Origin: Chryseobacterium camelliae | Lineage (GTDB): Bacteria; Bacteroidota; Bacteroidia; Flavobacteriales; Weeksellaceae | Assembly: GCF_002770595.1 (NCBI RefSeq) | Contig: NZ_CP022986.1 | Location: 2,790,001-2,854,000 of the forward strand | Reading direction: 5' to 3' | DNA length: 64,000 bases | In this document: piece after piece, positions 6,582 to 15,567 of the stretch | How positions within the stretch are numbered: position 1 is the first letter of the stretch | Layout of the letters: every line of letters begins with the position of its first letter | Position numbers and translations under genes: made by a program | Notes under the pieces: model-generated | What the model was told of the DNA's origin: nothing | The model's input: only the letters and a program-made list of their open reading frames with translations | Database searches by the model: none

Positions 6582-8312
6582 ATGAAACTATATGCCCTTT
6601 TGTTTCTTTTTGCTTCATCCCTGCTGTATTGCCAGAACGGTTTTAAAACGCCTTTTGAAGAAGGCAATGGCAACCGGACGGTAACGTATGACGAAATGAA
6701 TGCCTGGTATGAAAACCTGGCGAGGAATTTCAGCACCATCCAATACCTGAAAAAAGGAGAGGATGACAATGGAAAACCAATTTATGTAGTCCTGTATAAT
6801 CCTTTTCCGGAAAAAGACATGGAACGGCTGAGAAAAGAAAAAGCAGTGCTGTTCATCAATAACGGAATCCATCCCGGTGAACCGGATGGCATTGATGCCA
6901 CCATGATGCTGATGCGGGATCTGGCAACCGGTAAGATCAGGCGCCCGCAGAATTTTGTGGTGGCCGCTATTTCAGCCTATAATGTCAGCGGAATGCTGAA
7001 CAGAGGTTCATTTTCAAGAGCCAATCAGAATGGCCCCGAAGCATACGGGTTCCGGGGTAACGCGAGGAATTATGACCTGAACCGGGATTTCATTAAAGCC
7101 GATACGAAGAATGCAAGAAGCTTCCAGCAGATCTACCAGTGGCTGAAACCGGATGTTTTTATTGATAACCACGTCAGCAACGGCGCAGATTATCAGTATA
7201 CTTTTACCTATATCTCCACATTCAAGGAGCGCCTGGGTCATGTTTTGGGAAATTATTTCTACACAACTTATCAGGCAAAAAACCTGGAAGACCTGAAAAA
7301 GATCGGGTATGAAAGTACCCCCTATGTCAATATTCACGGGGATGTTCCCGAAGTGGGATTCGCTGCTTTCGAGGATTCACCGAGATATTCTACGGGATAT
7401 ACCACTTTATTCAATACACTGGGTACGGTTCCCGAAACGCATATGCTGAAACCCTATGATAAAAGGGTGGATGCTACCTATCAGTACATGTTGGTCAACC
7501 TGAAGAATTTAGACCAGGAGTACAAAAAGATCAGGCAGCTCCGCATCGAAAACCTGAAGCAATACCAGCCGGGAAAACGGTATGGGATCCGATGGAAGAT
7601 CGATTCCACAAAGTATACGACCATGGATTTCAAAGGCTATGAAGGAAAGTATAAGCCGAGTGACATTTCAGGGAAGCCCAGGTTGTATTATGACCGCAAT
7701 AAGCCCTTTACGAAAAATATAAAGCTGTTTACGACTGCGGTGCCTACCGGTTACATTACCATTCCGGAGTATTATGTCGTTCCACAGTCACAATACCGGG
7801 TGATCGAGGAATTGAGAAGGAACAATATTCAGATGAAGCCGATAAGGAAGGACAGCACCATTGCTGTGGAAGCCTATAAAATCAATGATTTTAAAACCGT
7901 TAAAAACCCTTATGAAGGGCATTACCTGCATTTTGACACTGGCGTGGAAGCTTCCAACAGGACCATTGCCTTTATGGCAGGGGATTACCTGGTGCCCACC
8001 CGGCAGGAAGGGGTGAAATACATCATTGAGACCTTGGAGCCTGAAGCACTGGACTCTTTCTTCAACTGGAATTTCTTTGATGGGATTTTAGCACAGAAAG
8101 AATATTATTCAGCCTATATCTTTGAAGACACGGCTTCCGGCCTTCTGAAAAAAGACCGTGATCTGAAACAGAAATTTGAGGCTAAGAAAGCTTCCGATCC
8201 TGCATTTGCAGAAGACGGGACTGCCCAGCTGGACTGGATCTACAGGAATTCGCCTTATTTTGAAGAGAAAACCTTCCGGCAGTATCCGGTATTCAGGATT
8301 CTGAATCCTTAG
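6582..8312 (+). CDS. Secreted M14-family zinc carboxypeptidase-like protein
   Basis: 576 residues. An N-terminal signal peptide (MKLYALLFLFASSLLYC) is followed by a peptidase domain with NNGIHPGEPDG (His and Glu of the HxxE zinc motif, about residues 91-101), RNYDLNRDF (substrate-binding Asn-Arg, about 164-172) and DNHVSNG (third zinc-ligand His, about 192). VPETHML near 285 may hold the catalytic Glu, but that is less certain. Such proteins trim peptides in the periplasm or outside. It stands alone, 209 bases after the ADP-ribose operon on the same strand and with no shared theme. No lipobox follows the hydrophobic stretch apart from the single Cys at 17, so export as a lipoprotein is possible but unclear. 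Confidence 0.85.
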   Translation: MKLYALLFLFASSLLYCQNGFKTPFEEGNGNRTVTYDEMNAWYENLARNFSTIQYLKKGEDDNGKPIYVVLYNPFPEKDMERLRKEKAVLFINNGIHPGEPDGIDATMMLMRDLATGKIRRPQNFVVAAISAYNVSGMLNRGSFSRANQNGPEAYGFRGNARNYDLNRDFIKADTKNARSFQQIYQWLKPDVFIDNHVSNGADYQYTFTYISTFKERLGHVLGNYFYTTYQAKNLEDLKKIGYESTPYVNIHGDVPEVGFAAFEDSPRYSTGYTTLFNTLGTVPETHMLKPYDKRVDATYQYMLVNLKNLDQEYKKIRQLRIENLKQYQPGKRYGIRWKIDSTKYTTMDFKGYEGKYKPSDISGKPRLYYDRNKPFTKNIKLFTTAVPTGYITIPEYYVVPQSQYRVIEELRRNNIQMKPIRKDSTIAVEAYKINDFKTVKNPYEGHYLHFDTGVEASNRTIAFMAGDYLVPTRQEGVKYIIETLEPEALDSFFNWNFFDGILAQKEYYSAYIFEDTASGLLKKDRDLKQKFEAKKASDPAFAEDGTAQLDWIYRNSPYFEEKTFRQYPVFRILNP

Positions 8313-8480
8313 CCAACGCTTAATATGGTCTTCCAAATGATCATTTTAAGCCGATCAGGTTCAGAAACATAGTCCTTTTTTACACCAGCGTGTTCGTATG
8401 GTACTAAAAATAGTCTGTCACTGCTGTAAAAACACCATAAAAAATTCTCCGAAAATTCAAATATCATTATATTTGTTGTA
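8313..8480 (+). other. Intergenic region upstream of GH3 gene
   Basis: 168 bases with no ORF. The only recognisable element is the promoter -7 box at 8468-8475. There is no clear terminator for the peptidase gene. Confidence 0.5.
8468..8475 (+). promoter_or_regulatory. Bacteroidota -7 promoter element (TATATTTG) for GH3 gene
   Basis: Exact match to TAnnTTTG. It ends only five bases before ATG 8481, so the transcript would start at or next to the start codon (leaderless). No good -33 TTTG is visible. Confidence 0.5.
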
Positions 8481-9995
8481 ATGGCAACAAAGGCACTCTT
8501 TAATACGGTGGTCAACTGGTTTATCCGTCAGCGGATCGATCAGATCCAGAATTTTATCGACCATCCTATTGAAACTCAGAAAGGTATCCTGTTTTCTCAG
8601 CTGTTTCATGCTGAAGACACGGAATATGGGAAGAAGTATGGGTTCAATTCCATATCCAGCTATCAGGACTTTAAGAACAAGGTTCCGGTAGTTTGCTACG
8701 AAGATATGGAGCCTTATATCGAAAAGGCGCGGCAGGGATGCAAAGATGTAAGCTGGCCCGGATACATCAAGCATTTTGCGAAATCTTCCGGTACCACCAA
8801 TGCCAAAAGCAAATTTATCCCCATTTCTGCAGAAAGCCTTGAATACTGCCATATGAAAGCCGGAAAAGACATGGTGTCCATATATGCCAACAACCATCCT
8901 GAAAACCAGCTTTTCACCAACAAAAACCTGCGCCTGGGCGGAAGCTCAGAGCTGTATGCGGACTTTAATACCAAATTCGGGGACCTTTCGGCGATCCTGA
9001 TTGATAACCTGCCTTTCTGGGTGGAAGTGACGACGACGCCGAGCAAGAAAGTTTCGCTGATGTCCGAATGGGAAAGCAAGCTGAAAGCGATTGTTTCCGA
9101 AGTGAAAAATCAGGATGTCGGCAGTATCCTGGGCGTACCGAGCTGGATGATGGTACTGTTGCAGAGGATCTTAAATGAGAAAGACATCAGCAGCATTTCC
9201 GAGCTCTGGCCAAACCTTGAGGTATTCTTCCACGGCGGGATCAGCTTTAAGCCTTACCGGGAACAGTACAAGCAGATCATCGGCAAAAAGATCAACTATT
9301 ACGAAATTTATAATGCCTCTGAAGGGTTTTTCGGCATCCAGGACCGGTCAGACAGCGATGAAATGCTGCTGATGCTGGATTACGGGATCTTCTATGAATT
9401 TATTCCGATGGACCAGTTTCACTCTTCTAACCGGAAAGTCGTGAACCTGGAAGACGTGGAAATCGGCAGGAATTATGCCATGGTCATCACTACCAACGGG
9501 GGACTTTGGAGGTATCTGATCGGTGATACAGTGGTCTTCACTTCCGTAAATCCGTTCAGGATTAAAATTACGGGAAGAACAAAGCATTATATCAATGCGT
9601 TCGGGGAAGAGCTGATGATCACCAACGTAGAATCTGCGCTTTCCAGGGCCTGTGAAGAAACCGGTGCTTACATTACGGAATTTACCGGAGCGCCGATATT
9701 CATGAAAGAAAATGAAAGCGGAGCCCATGAGTGGATCTTTGAATTCAGCCGCCAGCCGGATAGCCTGGAACATTTCATCGACATTTTTGACAACCACCTT
9801 AAATCCATCAATTCGGATTATGAGGCTAAAAGATACAACAATATCACCCTGAAACGGCCGGTAGTGCATAGGGCACGGCCTAACCTTTTTTACTGCTGGC
9901 TGGAGTCCAAAGGCAAGCTGGGAGGGCAGAATAAAGTCCCGAGGCTGTGCAACGACCGGGAATATATGGATCCTTTGCTGGAAATGAACAGATAA
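8481..9995 (+). CDS. GH3 auxin-responsive-promoter family acyl-adenylate ligase
   Basis: 504 residues, the normal bacterial GH3 length. FAKSSGTTNAKSKFIP (about residues 94-109) is the ATP/phosphate-binding motif of the ANL-related superfamily; YNASEGFFGIQD (about 278-289) and LWRYLIGDTVVFT (about 341-353) are the other nucleotide-binding motifs. Plant GH3 enzymes adenylate an acyl substrate (jasmonate, auxin) and ligate it to an amino acid; the bacterial substrate is unknown. Monocistronic, with its own promoter close to the ATG and a strong hairpin terminator immediately after the stop. Confidence 0.88.
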   Translation: MATKALFNTVVNWFIRQRIDQIQNFIDHPIETQKGILFSQLFHAEDTEYGKKYGFNSISSYQDFKNKVPVVCYEDMEPYIEKARQGCKDVSWPGYIKHFAKSSGTTNAKSKFIPISAESLEYCHMKAGKDMVSIYANNHPENQLFTNKNLRLGGSSELYADFNTKFGDLSAILIDNLPFWVEVTTTPSKKVSLMSEWESKLKAIVSEVKNQDVGSILGVPSWMMVLLQRILNEKDISSISELWPNLEVFFHGGISFKPYREQYKQIIGKKINYYEIYNASEGFFGIQDRSDSDEMLLMLDYGIFYEFIPMDQFHSSNRKVVNLEDVEIGRNYAMVITTNGGLWRYLIGDTVVFTSVNPFRIKITGRTKHYINAFGEELMITNVESALSRACEETGAYITEFTGAPIFMKENESGAHEWIFEFSRQPDSLEHFIDIFDNHLKSINSDYEAKRYNNITLKRPVVHRARPNLFYCWLESKGKLGGQNKVPRLCNDREYMDPLLEMNR

Positions 9996-10023
9996 AAAAA
10001 AACCGCAGTCTCCTGCGGTTTTG
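9994..10023. terminator. Bidirectional intrinsic terminator after GH3 gene
   Basis: Perfect inverted repeat AAAACCGCAG / CTGCGGTTTT with a TCTC loop (9999-10022), flanked by A run and T run, between the convergent genes at 8481 (+) and 10033 (-). Confidence 0.85.
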
Positions 10024-10032
10024 TATTGGTGG

Positions 10033-10407
10033 TTACTTTTTAAGGTCTTCTTTAAGCTTCCTGGCCCCTTCTTCCACTTTTGAAGCGCCTTTGGCGGCGG
10101 CATCTTTTACATCGTTCCCGATTTCCTTTCCGGCTTCTTTGAGGTCTTTCCCGGCCTCTTTAAGGTCCTGCTTTGTTTTTTGCGCGGCAGCATCGATCTT
10201 TTCACCGGTTTCATGGGCTTTTACTTTTGCATTTTGTCGCGCTTCATTAACTTTAGAAGTGTCTACCAGTCCGGTATTTTCTGTTACTGTAGTCGTGGTC
10301 GTTACAGATCCGTCAGGATTTTCTACCTGTTCTGTTTTGGTCGTTGATTTGGTGCATGAAGCTACCATAACTGAAACCAGCAATCCTGCTAAAATTTGTT
10401 TTTTCAT
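10033..10407 (-). CDS. Small lipoprotein with amphipathic helical repeats (LEA/YtxH-like)
   Basis: 124 residues. The N-terminus MKKQILAGLLVSVMVASC is a type II signal peptide with a lipobox (VAS|C). A Thr-rich linker follows, then a long charged helix made of near-repeats (KQDLKEAGKDLKEAGKE, DVKDAAAKGASKVEEGA) resembling late-embryogenesis-abundant or YtxH-type helices. Predicted outer- or inner-membrane-anchored periplasmic protein; stress protection is a guess from the composition. Separated by 31 bases from the next lipoprotein gene upstream; both are read on the same strand. Confidence 0.7.
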   Translation of the reverse strand: MKKQILAGLLVSVMVASCTKSTTKTEQVENPDGSVTTTTTVTENTGLVDTSKVNEARQNAKVKAHETGEKIDAAAQKTKQDLKEAGKDLKEAGKEIGNDVKDAAAKGASKVEEGARKLKEDLKK

Positions 10408-10438
10408 ATTGTATATTTTTTAAAAGGTTAATTTCATC

Positions 10439-10786
10439 CTATTGGGCTGCCGGTGCAGGCGGATCTGCCTGTTGCTTTTCCCGGGCTGCTTTTTTCTTTT
10501 CTTCCTCCAGTTTCTGCTTATTTTCCTGCTCTGCTTCCTTGGCGATACGGTCCTGCTCTGCCTGCAGCCTTGATGCCTCCTTGATAGAATCTTTGTATTT
10601 CTGGGAAGACATCCTGATCTGCCTGATCACATCTACAGAGGTGGCCCCCTGTGAAAAAGAGTCTACTGCTGCAGTATCGTAATCCGCTTTAGCGCTGTAC
10701 TCTGGGTAGGGATCAGCATGCTCTTTCCTGGAACACGAAAGAAATACGGTACCTAAAGCGCAGATAGCAAACACTGAATTTTTCAT
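10439..10786 (-). CDS. Small charged lipoprotein, unknown function
   Basis: 115 residues. Signal peptide with lipobox at FLSC (residue 18), then a Tyr/Asp-rich stretch and a Lys/Glu/Gln-rich helix (about 68-105) of the type that forms a coiled coil, ending in a Pro-Ala tail. I do not recognise the family. It begins five bases after the stop of the nuclease gene at 10792, so they are probably co-transcribed. Confidence 0.65.
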   Translation of the reverse strand: MKNSVFAICALGTVFLSCSRKEHADPYPEYSAKADYDTAAVDSFSQGATSVDVIRQIRMSSQKYKDSIKEASRLQAEQDRIAKEAEQENKQKLEEEKKKAAREKQQADPPAPAAQ

Positions 10787-10791
10787 GAAAG

Positions 10792-11766
10792 CTAATTTAG
10801 CAGAAATTCTGCAATTACAGGATAGTGATCCGATAATTTTACAGAATGGTCTACTTTGTAACTCAGCGGGATAATGGATTTTGAAGTGAATATGTAATCG
10901 ATTCTCAGCGGGACTTTATAATCATGGAAACTGGTAGAGCTTCCGTTCCCCGCCGTTAGGAATGCATCCTGAAGGTCTTTGCCCAGGTTAAAATATTCAT
11001 AGGAATTCGGCACGGAATTGAAGTCGCCGGCCAGGATAACCGGATAGGGCGAAAGGTCTACGGCCTTCCTTATTTTCTTGATCTGCTCTTCATGGGCTTT
11101 AAAAGTCGGGGTCATATGAGAAAACAGAGCATTGATCTTGCTTCCTTCCTTTCCGATCCCGTCAAACTTCAGCATTGATTTATGCAGCCTGAAGGGTTCC
11201 AGATACACATTCACCACCCTTACGATCTTTCCGTTGATATCAATATCCGCATAGAAAGAATTTCCTCTGGACCGGTCTTCTATGAGTTCTGCCTGCCTGA
11301 TGATCCTGTGTTTGGTTTTCAGGATCACGGTAGGATATTTTACCATGTCTTTTTTAATCGCGTGGTTGGTATCTTTTTCCTGGACGAGAATGATATCTGC
11401 CTTCTGGTCCTCAATATATTTTTTAACCTTATCCCAACCGAAGAAACCGTATTTTACATTGAACGTCAGTACTTTAATATTACGCATTGACTTTACATCT
11501 TCCTTCTCCGGCGAAAAGTTAATCCAGCGCCGTATAGGGTTGTAAAACAGGAATGTGACCGCTACAAAGGCTAATGCAATTTTTTCCCTTTTGAAAGCCC
11601 ATATCAGGGTCAGGATGATATGAAGGATAATCAGATAAGGAAACCCGAGGGAGAGAAAATTCAGGTTGGCAAGGATATTAGGCGGTATCCATGCATTCCC
11701 TAAGGTACACAACAACAGAATAATGACGATAATATGAATACCTAATAAGATCCGTGGCAGTTTCAT
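10792..11766 (-). CDS. Endonuclease/exonuclease/phosphatase (EEP) family membrane protein, copy 1
   Basis: 324 residues. Two or three hydrophobic helices occupy residues 1-75, then an EEP domain: TFNVKYG (about 101), ILVQEKD (catalytic Glu, about 122-128), ILAGDFNSVPNS (Asp/Asn, about 252-263), RIDYIF (about 296) and SDHYPV (catalytic Asp-His near the C-terminus). The family includes DNases, nucleases and phospholipid or inositol phosphatases; a membrane anchor suggests action at the periplasmic side. It is a tandem paralogue of the gene at 11825. Confidence 0.85.
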   Translation of the reverse strand: MKLPRILLGIHIIVIILLLCTLGNAWIPPNILANLNFLSLGFPYLIILHIILTLIWAFKREKIALAFVAVTFLFYNPIRRWINFSPEKEDVKSMRNIKVLTFNVKYGFFGWDKVKKYIEDQKADIILVQEKDTNHAIKKDMVKYPTVILKTKHRIIRQAELIEDRSRGNSFYADIDINGKIVRVVNVYLEPFRLHKSMLKFDGIGKEGSKINALFSHMTPTFKAHEEQIKKIRKAVDLSPYPVILAGDFNSVPNSYEYFNLGKDLQDAFLTAGNGSSTSFHDYKVPLRIDYIFTSKSIIPLSYKVDHSVKLSDHYPVIAEFLLN

Positions 11767-11824
11767 GAAGCAGTATCAATCCGCTAACTTTAAGCAAAAA
11801 TCTTACCAGTAAGGCCGGTCTTAA

Positions 11825-12832
11825 CTAATTTTGGGAGTTTTTAGCATTTAATCTGAAGGTGGCCAGCACCGGATCATGATCCGATAAATTAACGGAACGG
11901 TCTACATGGTAACTTACTGCTTCTATATTCTTTGAAGTGAATATATAATCAATTCGTATAGGGAATTTATAATCGTGGAAGCTGGTGCCGCTGCCGCGTC
12001 CGGCTTCTACAAATGCATCTTTCAGGTATCCGGCGATGTGATAATATTCGTAAGAATTGGGAACCGCATTGAAGTCTCCGGCTACAATCACGGGGTAAGG
12101 AGAATGTTCAGCAGCTTGTCTGATGAGTTCTACCTGCTCCTGATGGATTTTAAAGGTAGACAGGAGCCTGCTGAGAACATTTTTGACTTTTACCTTGTCC
12201 TCCTGCTCGTTACCGTTGAGCTTCAGGTTTTCCTTTTCAAAATAATACGACTGTAGGTGGACATTGATGATACGGTAGATGTTTCCTTTAATTTCAATAT
12301 CATTTTGTGTCGCATAAGCATTTTCTGTATCCCCGTTTCTATTTTCAATCAATTCTTTCTGGCTGATGATCTTATATTTGGATAGGATGGAAACGACAGC
12401 ATTGGTTTTTTTTTCAGGAAAGCCTTTAAAATAGCTTACATCATAACATTCCTGCAAAAGCACAATGTCCGGGTTGTTTTGGCTGACATAGCGCTGAATT
12501 TCATCCTGTCCATATTTTCCGCCTTTGATGTTATAGGACATGATCTTCAGGTCCGGTGTTGTTTTACTGGGCGGAGTATAATTGATCCAGCGGATGGTTG
12601 CATTAAAAAAAAGAAGGCCAAACAAAAGGAATATAACGGCTCTTTTCTTCCACAGTACAATCCATAGAAATGTCAGCAGGATATAAGCAATCATCAGGAT
12701 CGGAAAACCCAGAGACAGCAGATTAAGCCAGGAAAAAGTTTTAGGCGAAATGTAATCGTTCAGCAGCATGGCTGACAAAAGCATAAGAATCCCTACATGA
12801 ACGAGCAGAAACACAAAACGGACAATCTTCAC
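11825..12832 (-). CDS. EEP-family membrane protein, copy 2
   Basis: 335 residues, start GTG 12832 (aligned with the MKLPR start of copy 1; no ATG fits). Same architecture: N-terminal membrane helices, SYNIKGG, VLLQECYD, VAGDFNAVPNSYEYYH, RIDYIFTSK and SDHDPVLA. The two copies have matching spacing throughout, so this is a local duplication that has since diverged. It begins 11 bases after the rhomboid gene stop, which places it in one operon with rhomboid and mutL. Confidence 0.85.
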   Translation of the reverse strand: MKIVRFVFLLVHVGILMLLSAMLLNDYISPKTFSWLNLLSLGFPILMIAYILLTFLWIVLWKKRAVIFLLFGLLFFNATIRWINYTPPSKTTPDLKIMSYNIKGGKYGQDEIQRYVSQNNPDIVLLQECYDVSYFKGFPEKKTNAVVSILSKYKIISQKELIENRNGDTENAYATQNDIEIKGNIYRIINVHLQSYYFEKENLKLNGNEQEDKVKVKNVLSRLLSTFKIHQEQVELIRQAAEHSPYPVIVAGDFNAVPNSYEYYHIAGYLKDAFVEAGRGSGTSFHDYKFPIRIDYIFTSKNIEAVSYHVDRSVNLSDHDPVLATFRLNAKNSQN

Positions 12833-12843
12833 AAATGTATTTT

Positions 12844-13581
12844 TTAATTAAAACGGTAGATGTGTTTTCTCCAGCTTCTGGCCAGGAGCCAGCCTACCAG
12901 TGCGCCTCCTACATGGGCAAAGTGAGCAATTCCGCCTGCATTTCCGGATACTCCCAGAAATACGGAAACCACAATAATAACCGGCAGTAAAAATTTTACT
13001 TTTACCGGAACAGGAATAAACATGATCATGATCTTGGCATCAGGATAGAGCGTAGCAAATGCAGCAATAACCCCGAAGATGGCTCCTGATGCGCCCACCA
13101 TAGGAACCCTGAGTGCCATGTACAGCTGTTGTGACAGAGCCTGTCCTTCAGGTGTTTTTGCGCTGATCTGAAGGTCTCCGGAATATCCGATTGCTGCTTT
13201 AGGATAAATTTCAGAGGCATTCAGCCCTAATTGCTCCATGCCGGAAACAATCTGCTGTACTTCAATAAAATTCCAGAGGTTAAACAGGATAAATGCTCCG
13301 ATACCACAGGCAAAATAAAGGATCAGGTATCTTTTTTCTCCCAGGCTTTGTTCCAGGATCGGCCCGAAACTCCATAAAGTCAGCATATTGAATAAAATGT
13401 GCATGATGCTTCCGTGCATGAACATATGGGTGATGATCTGCCAAGAATGGAAGTTGGGTGAAAAAGGATAATAGGCTGCAAGCGTCTCATTGAGCTGCGG
13501 GAATATAAACGACGTTATAACAAAAACGATAACGTTAATGATGATAATATTTCGTGTAATTGGAGGTAGCGTATTAAACAT
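12844..13581 (-). CDS. Rhomboid family intramembrane serine protease
   Basis: 245 residues with six predicted membrane helices. HMFMHGSIMHILFNM (about 47-61) contains the HxxxN-type helix, VGASGAIFGV (about 157-166) holds the GxSG catalytic Ser, and HFAHVGGALVGWL (about 220-232) the catalytic His. Rhomboids cleave membrane proteins within the bilayer. The gene lies three bases after the mutL stop. Confidence 0.92.
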   Translation of the reverse strand: MFNTLPPITRNIIIINVIVFVITSFIFPQLNETLAAYYPFSPNFHSWQIITHMFMHGSIMHILFNMLTLWSFGPILEQSLGEKRYLILYFACGIGAFILFNLWNFIEVQQIVSGMEQLGLNASEIYPKAAIGYSGDLQISAKTPEGQALSQQLYMALRVPMVGASGAIFGVIAAFATLYPDAKIMIMFIPVPVKVKFLLPVIIVVSVFLGVSGNAGGIAHFAHVGGALVGWLLARSWRKHIYRFN

Positions 13582-13584
13582 TGC

Positions 13585-15363
13585 TTAAAATTTGGATTTA
13601 AAATCATTGAAAGGGACCTCGTAAAAGCATCTTTTGCCATTAGGCAGGAATTCCGGAAAACCGAGCGCCGTAAAATCCCTGATCAGCTGTTCCGCATCCT
13701 TCTTGTAAATAAAATCAAACCTGGATTTGGACTGCATTTTATTCCACTGGTTCTGGTAAAAGTGCATGAATTCGTCTTCCGTACGGTATTCCAGTATTTC
13801 AAAAAGATCTTCAAGGAACTTCATGACCTGGGTTTCTTTCAGGCCTTCAGGCACAGCATCGATCCTCAGTACGCTTTCATGAGCAATTTTCATGTCAAAC
13901 CCTAATTCCGGAAGGAATTTCTTGATGGATTTGTATTTGTTTTTCTCAATTTCGTTCATATGGTACTCCAGGGAGAAAAGCAGGGCATGGGTATTGGGCA
14001 CGCCTTTTTTAGAAGGTCTCGTACTTTCTGCTACTACCAGCCTGTGCATCCTGCCCAGGTCCAGCATCAGGGTCCTGTCGCCTTTATTGAACAGCCAGTA
14101 GCCGCTCGGGAGCCTCATCAGGTCCTCATCGAAATCCTCATCTTCAAAAAGGTTAATCTTGGAAGGTTCCGCAGAAATATTCTGGTGGTACATCTCTGCC
14201 AGGTTACTGATCTCCGTCTGCTTAAACTCCCGCTCCTGAAGGAAAGGATTGTAATCCCTGTCAACAATGATTTCAGGCATCTTTACCGTACCGCTGTTCG
14301 CTTTGCTCGGGAACGATTTCTGCATGATTTCATCGATCTTCGGATCCTTTTCAAAGTCCAGGCTGGGAGCTACATTGTAGATTCCCAGGGATCTTTTTAT
14401 GGTGGAACGGATCAGCGCAAAAATAAGGTGCTCATCCTCAAATTTAACTTCCGTTTTCTGGGGATGGATGTTGACATCGATTTTCTCAGGGTCAAGCTCC
14501 AGGTACAGGAAGAAGGTGGGAATATAACCCGGCAGAAGCAGGCCATCAAAAGCTTCCTGCACTGCTTTGTTGAAATAAGCGCTTTTAAAGTACCTTCCGT
14601 TGACGAACAGGAACTGTTCCCCTCTGGTCTTTTTGGCTCCCTCCGGTTTGGCTACGAAGCCATGGAGCTGGCACCAGATGATATCTTCTTTGATCGGGAT
14701 CAGCTGCGGCTGGAGTTTCCTTCCGAAAATATCCACGATACGCTGCATCTGGCTTCCCTTTCTCAGCCTGAATACGGCTTCGTCATCGTGGTAAAGCGAG
14801 AACTCCAAGTTTTCATGGGCCAGGGCTACCCGCTGGAACTCATCAATCACATGCCTGAATTCGATATTATTGTTTTTCAGGAATTTCCTGCGGGCAGGGA
14901 CATTGTAAAAAAGATTCTTAACGAGGAAGTTGGAGCCTTCGGCAGTCTGTACAGGATCCTGGAACTGGAATACGCCGCCTTCAATGTAAATATTGGTTCC
15001 GATAGAGGCTCCTGCCTGTTTGGTCCTCAGCTCCACCTGCGATACGGCAGCAATAGAAGCCAGTGCCTCACCCCTGAACCCTTTGGTTGATATTTTGAAA
15101 ATGTCTTCCGTTCCTTTTATCTTGGAGGTAGCATGCCGCTCAAAAGCCATTCTGGCATCCGTCTCAGACATTCCTTTGCCGTCATCAACTACCTGGATGA
15201 GATTCTTGCCCGCATCCCGTACGATCAGTTCTATCTTGGCAGCCTCTGCATCGATCGCATTTTCCAAGAGTTCCTTCACAATAGATGCAGGCCTCTGCAC
15301 GACTTCCCCTGCAGCAATCTGGTTGGCTACATGATCCGGTAAAAGCTGAATAATATCTGACAT
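13585..15363 (-). CDS. mutL: DNA mismatch repair protein MutL
   Basis: 592 residues from ATG 15363 (a TTG 15 bases upstream is unlikely; MSDIIQLLPDHVANQIAAGE is the standard beginning). The GHKL ATPase is complete: ENAIDA (about 35-40), VDDGKGM, and TKGFRGEALASIA. The C-terminal domain is divergent: where endonuclease-type MutL has DQHAxxE, it reads DLGRMHRLVVAE, and the second metal motif CPHGRP is LPNGKR. The protein is therefore predicted to couple MutS to later steps but to lack nicking activity. First gene of the mutL-rhomboid-EEP group. Confidence 0.93.
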   Translation of the reverse strand: MSDIIQLLPDHVANQIAAGEVVQRPASIVKELLENAIDAEAAKIELIVRDAGKNLIQVVDDGKGMSETDARMAFERHATSKIKGTEDIFKISTKGFRGEALASIAAVSQVELRTKQAGASIGTNIYIEGGVFQFQDPVQTAEGSNFLVKNLFYNVPARRKFLKNNNIEFRHVIDEFQRVALAHENLEFSLYHDDEAVFRLRKGSQMQRIVDIFGRKLQPQLIPIKEDIIWCQLHGFVAKPEGAKKTRGEQFLFVNGRYFKSAYFNKAVQEAFDGLLLPGYIPTFFLYLELDPEKIDVNIHPQKTEVKFEDEHLIFALIRSTIKRSLGIYNVAPSLDFEKDPKIDEIMQKSFPSKANSGTVKMPEIIVDRDYNPFLQEREFKQTEISNLAEMYHQNISAEPSKINLFEDEDFDEDLMRLPSGYWLFNKGDRTLMLDLGRMHRLVVAESTRPSKKGVPNTHALLFSLEYHMNEIEKNKYKSIKKFLPELGFDMKIAHESVLRIDAVPEGLKETQVMKFLEDLFEILEYRTEDEFMHFYQNQWNKMQSKSRFDFIYKKDAEQLIRDFTALGFPEFLPNGKRCFYEVPFNDFKSKF

Positions 15364-15567
15364 AAAAACGTAAATCAACTTACAAAAATAGTCAATGAAA
15401 ACGGGAATAAAAACATTCCAGCCGTGAATTAAGATTTAATTATCAACAATTAAGAACGTTTTATCAAGGTCTTTGTGTGGATAAAATAACAACCCCCTAA
15501 TTGCAGAGAGAATTAGAGGATTGCTTCAGCTAAGTTTACACAAAATTAATACTGATATTGTTTTTTA

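Noticed and set aside
12832..12839. TACATTTG promoter-like box before EEP copy 2
   Set aside because: It overlaps the GTG start itself and the gene follows rhomboid by 11 bases, so it is most likely chance within an operon.
13960..15090. Long plus-strand frame of 376 codons opposite mutL
   Set aside because: Antisense shadow of mutL: no family motifs and codon pattern only mirrors the minus-strand gene.
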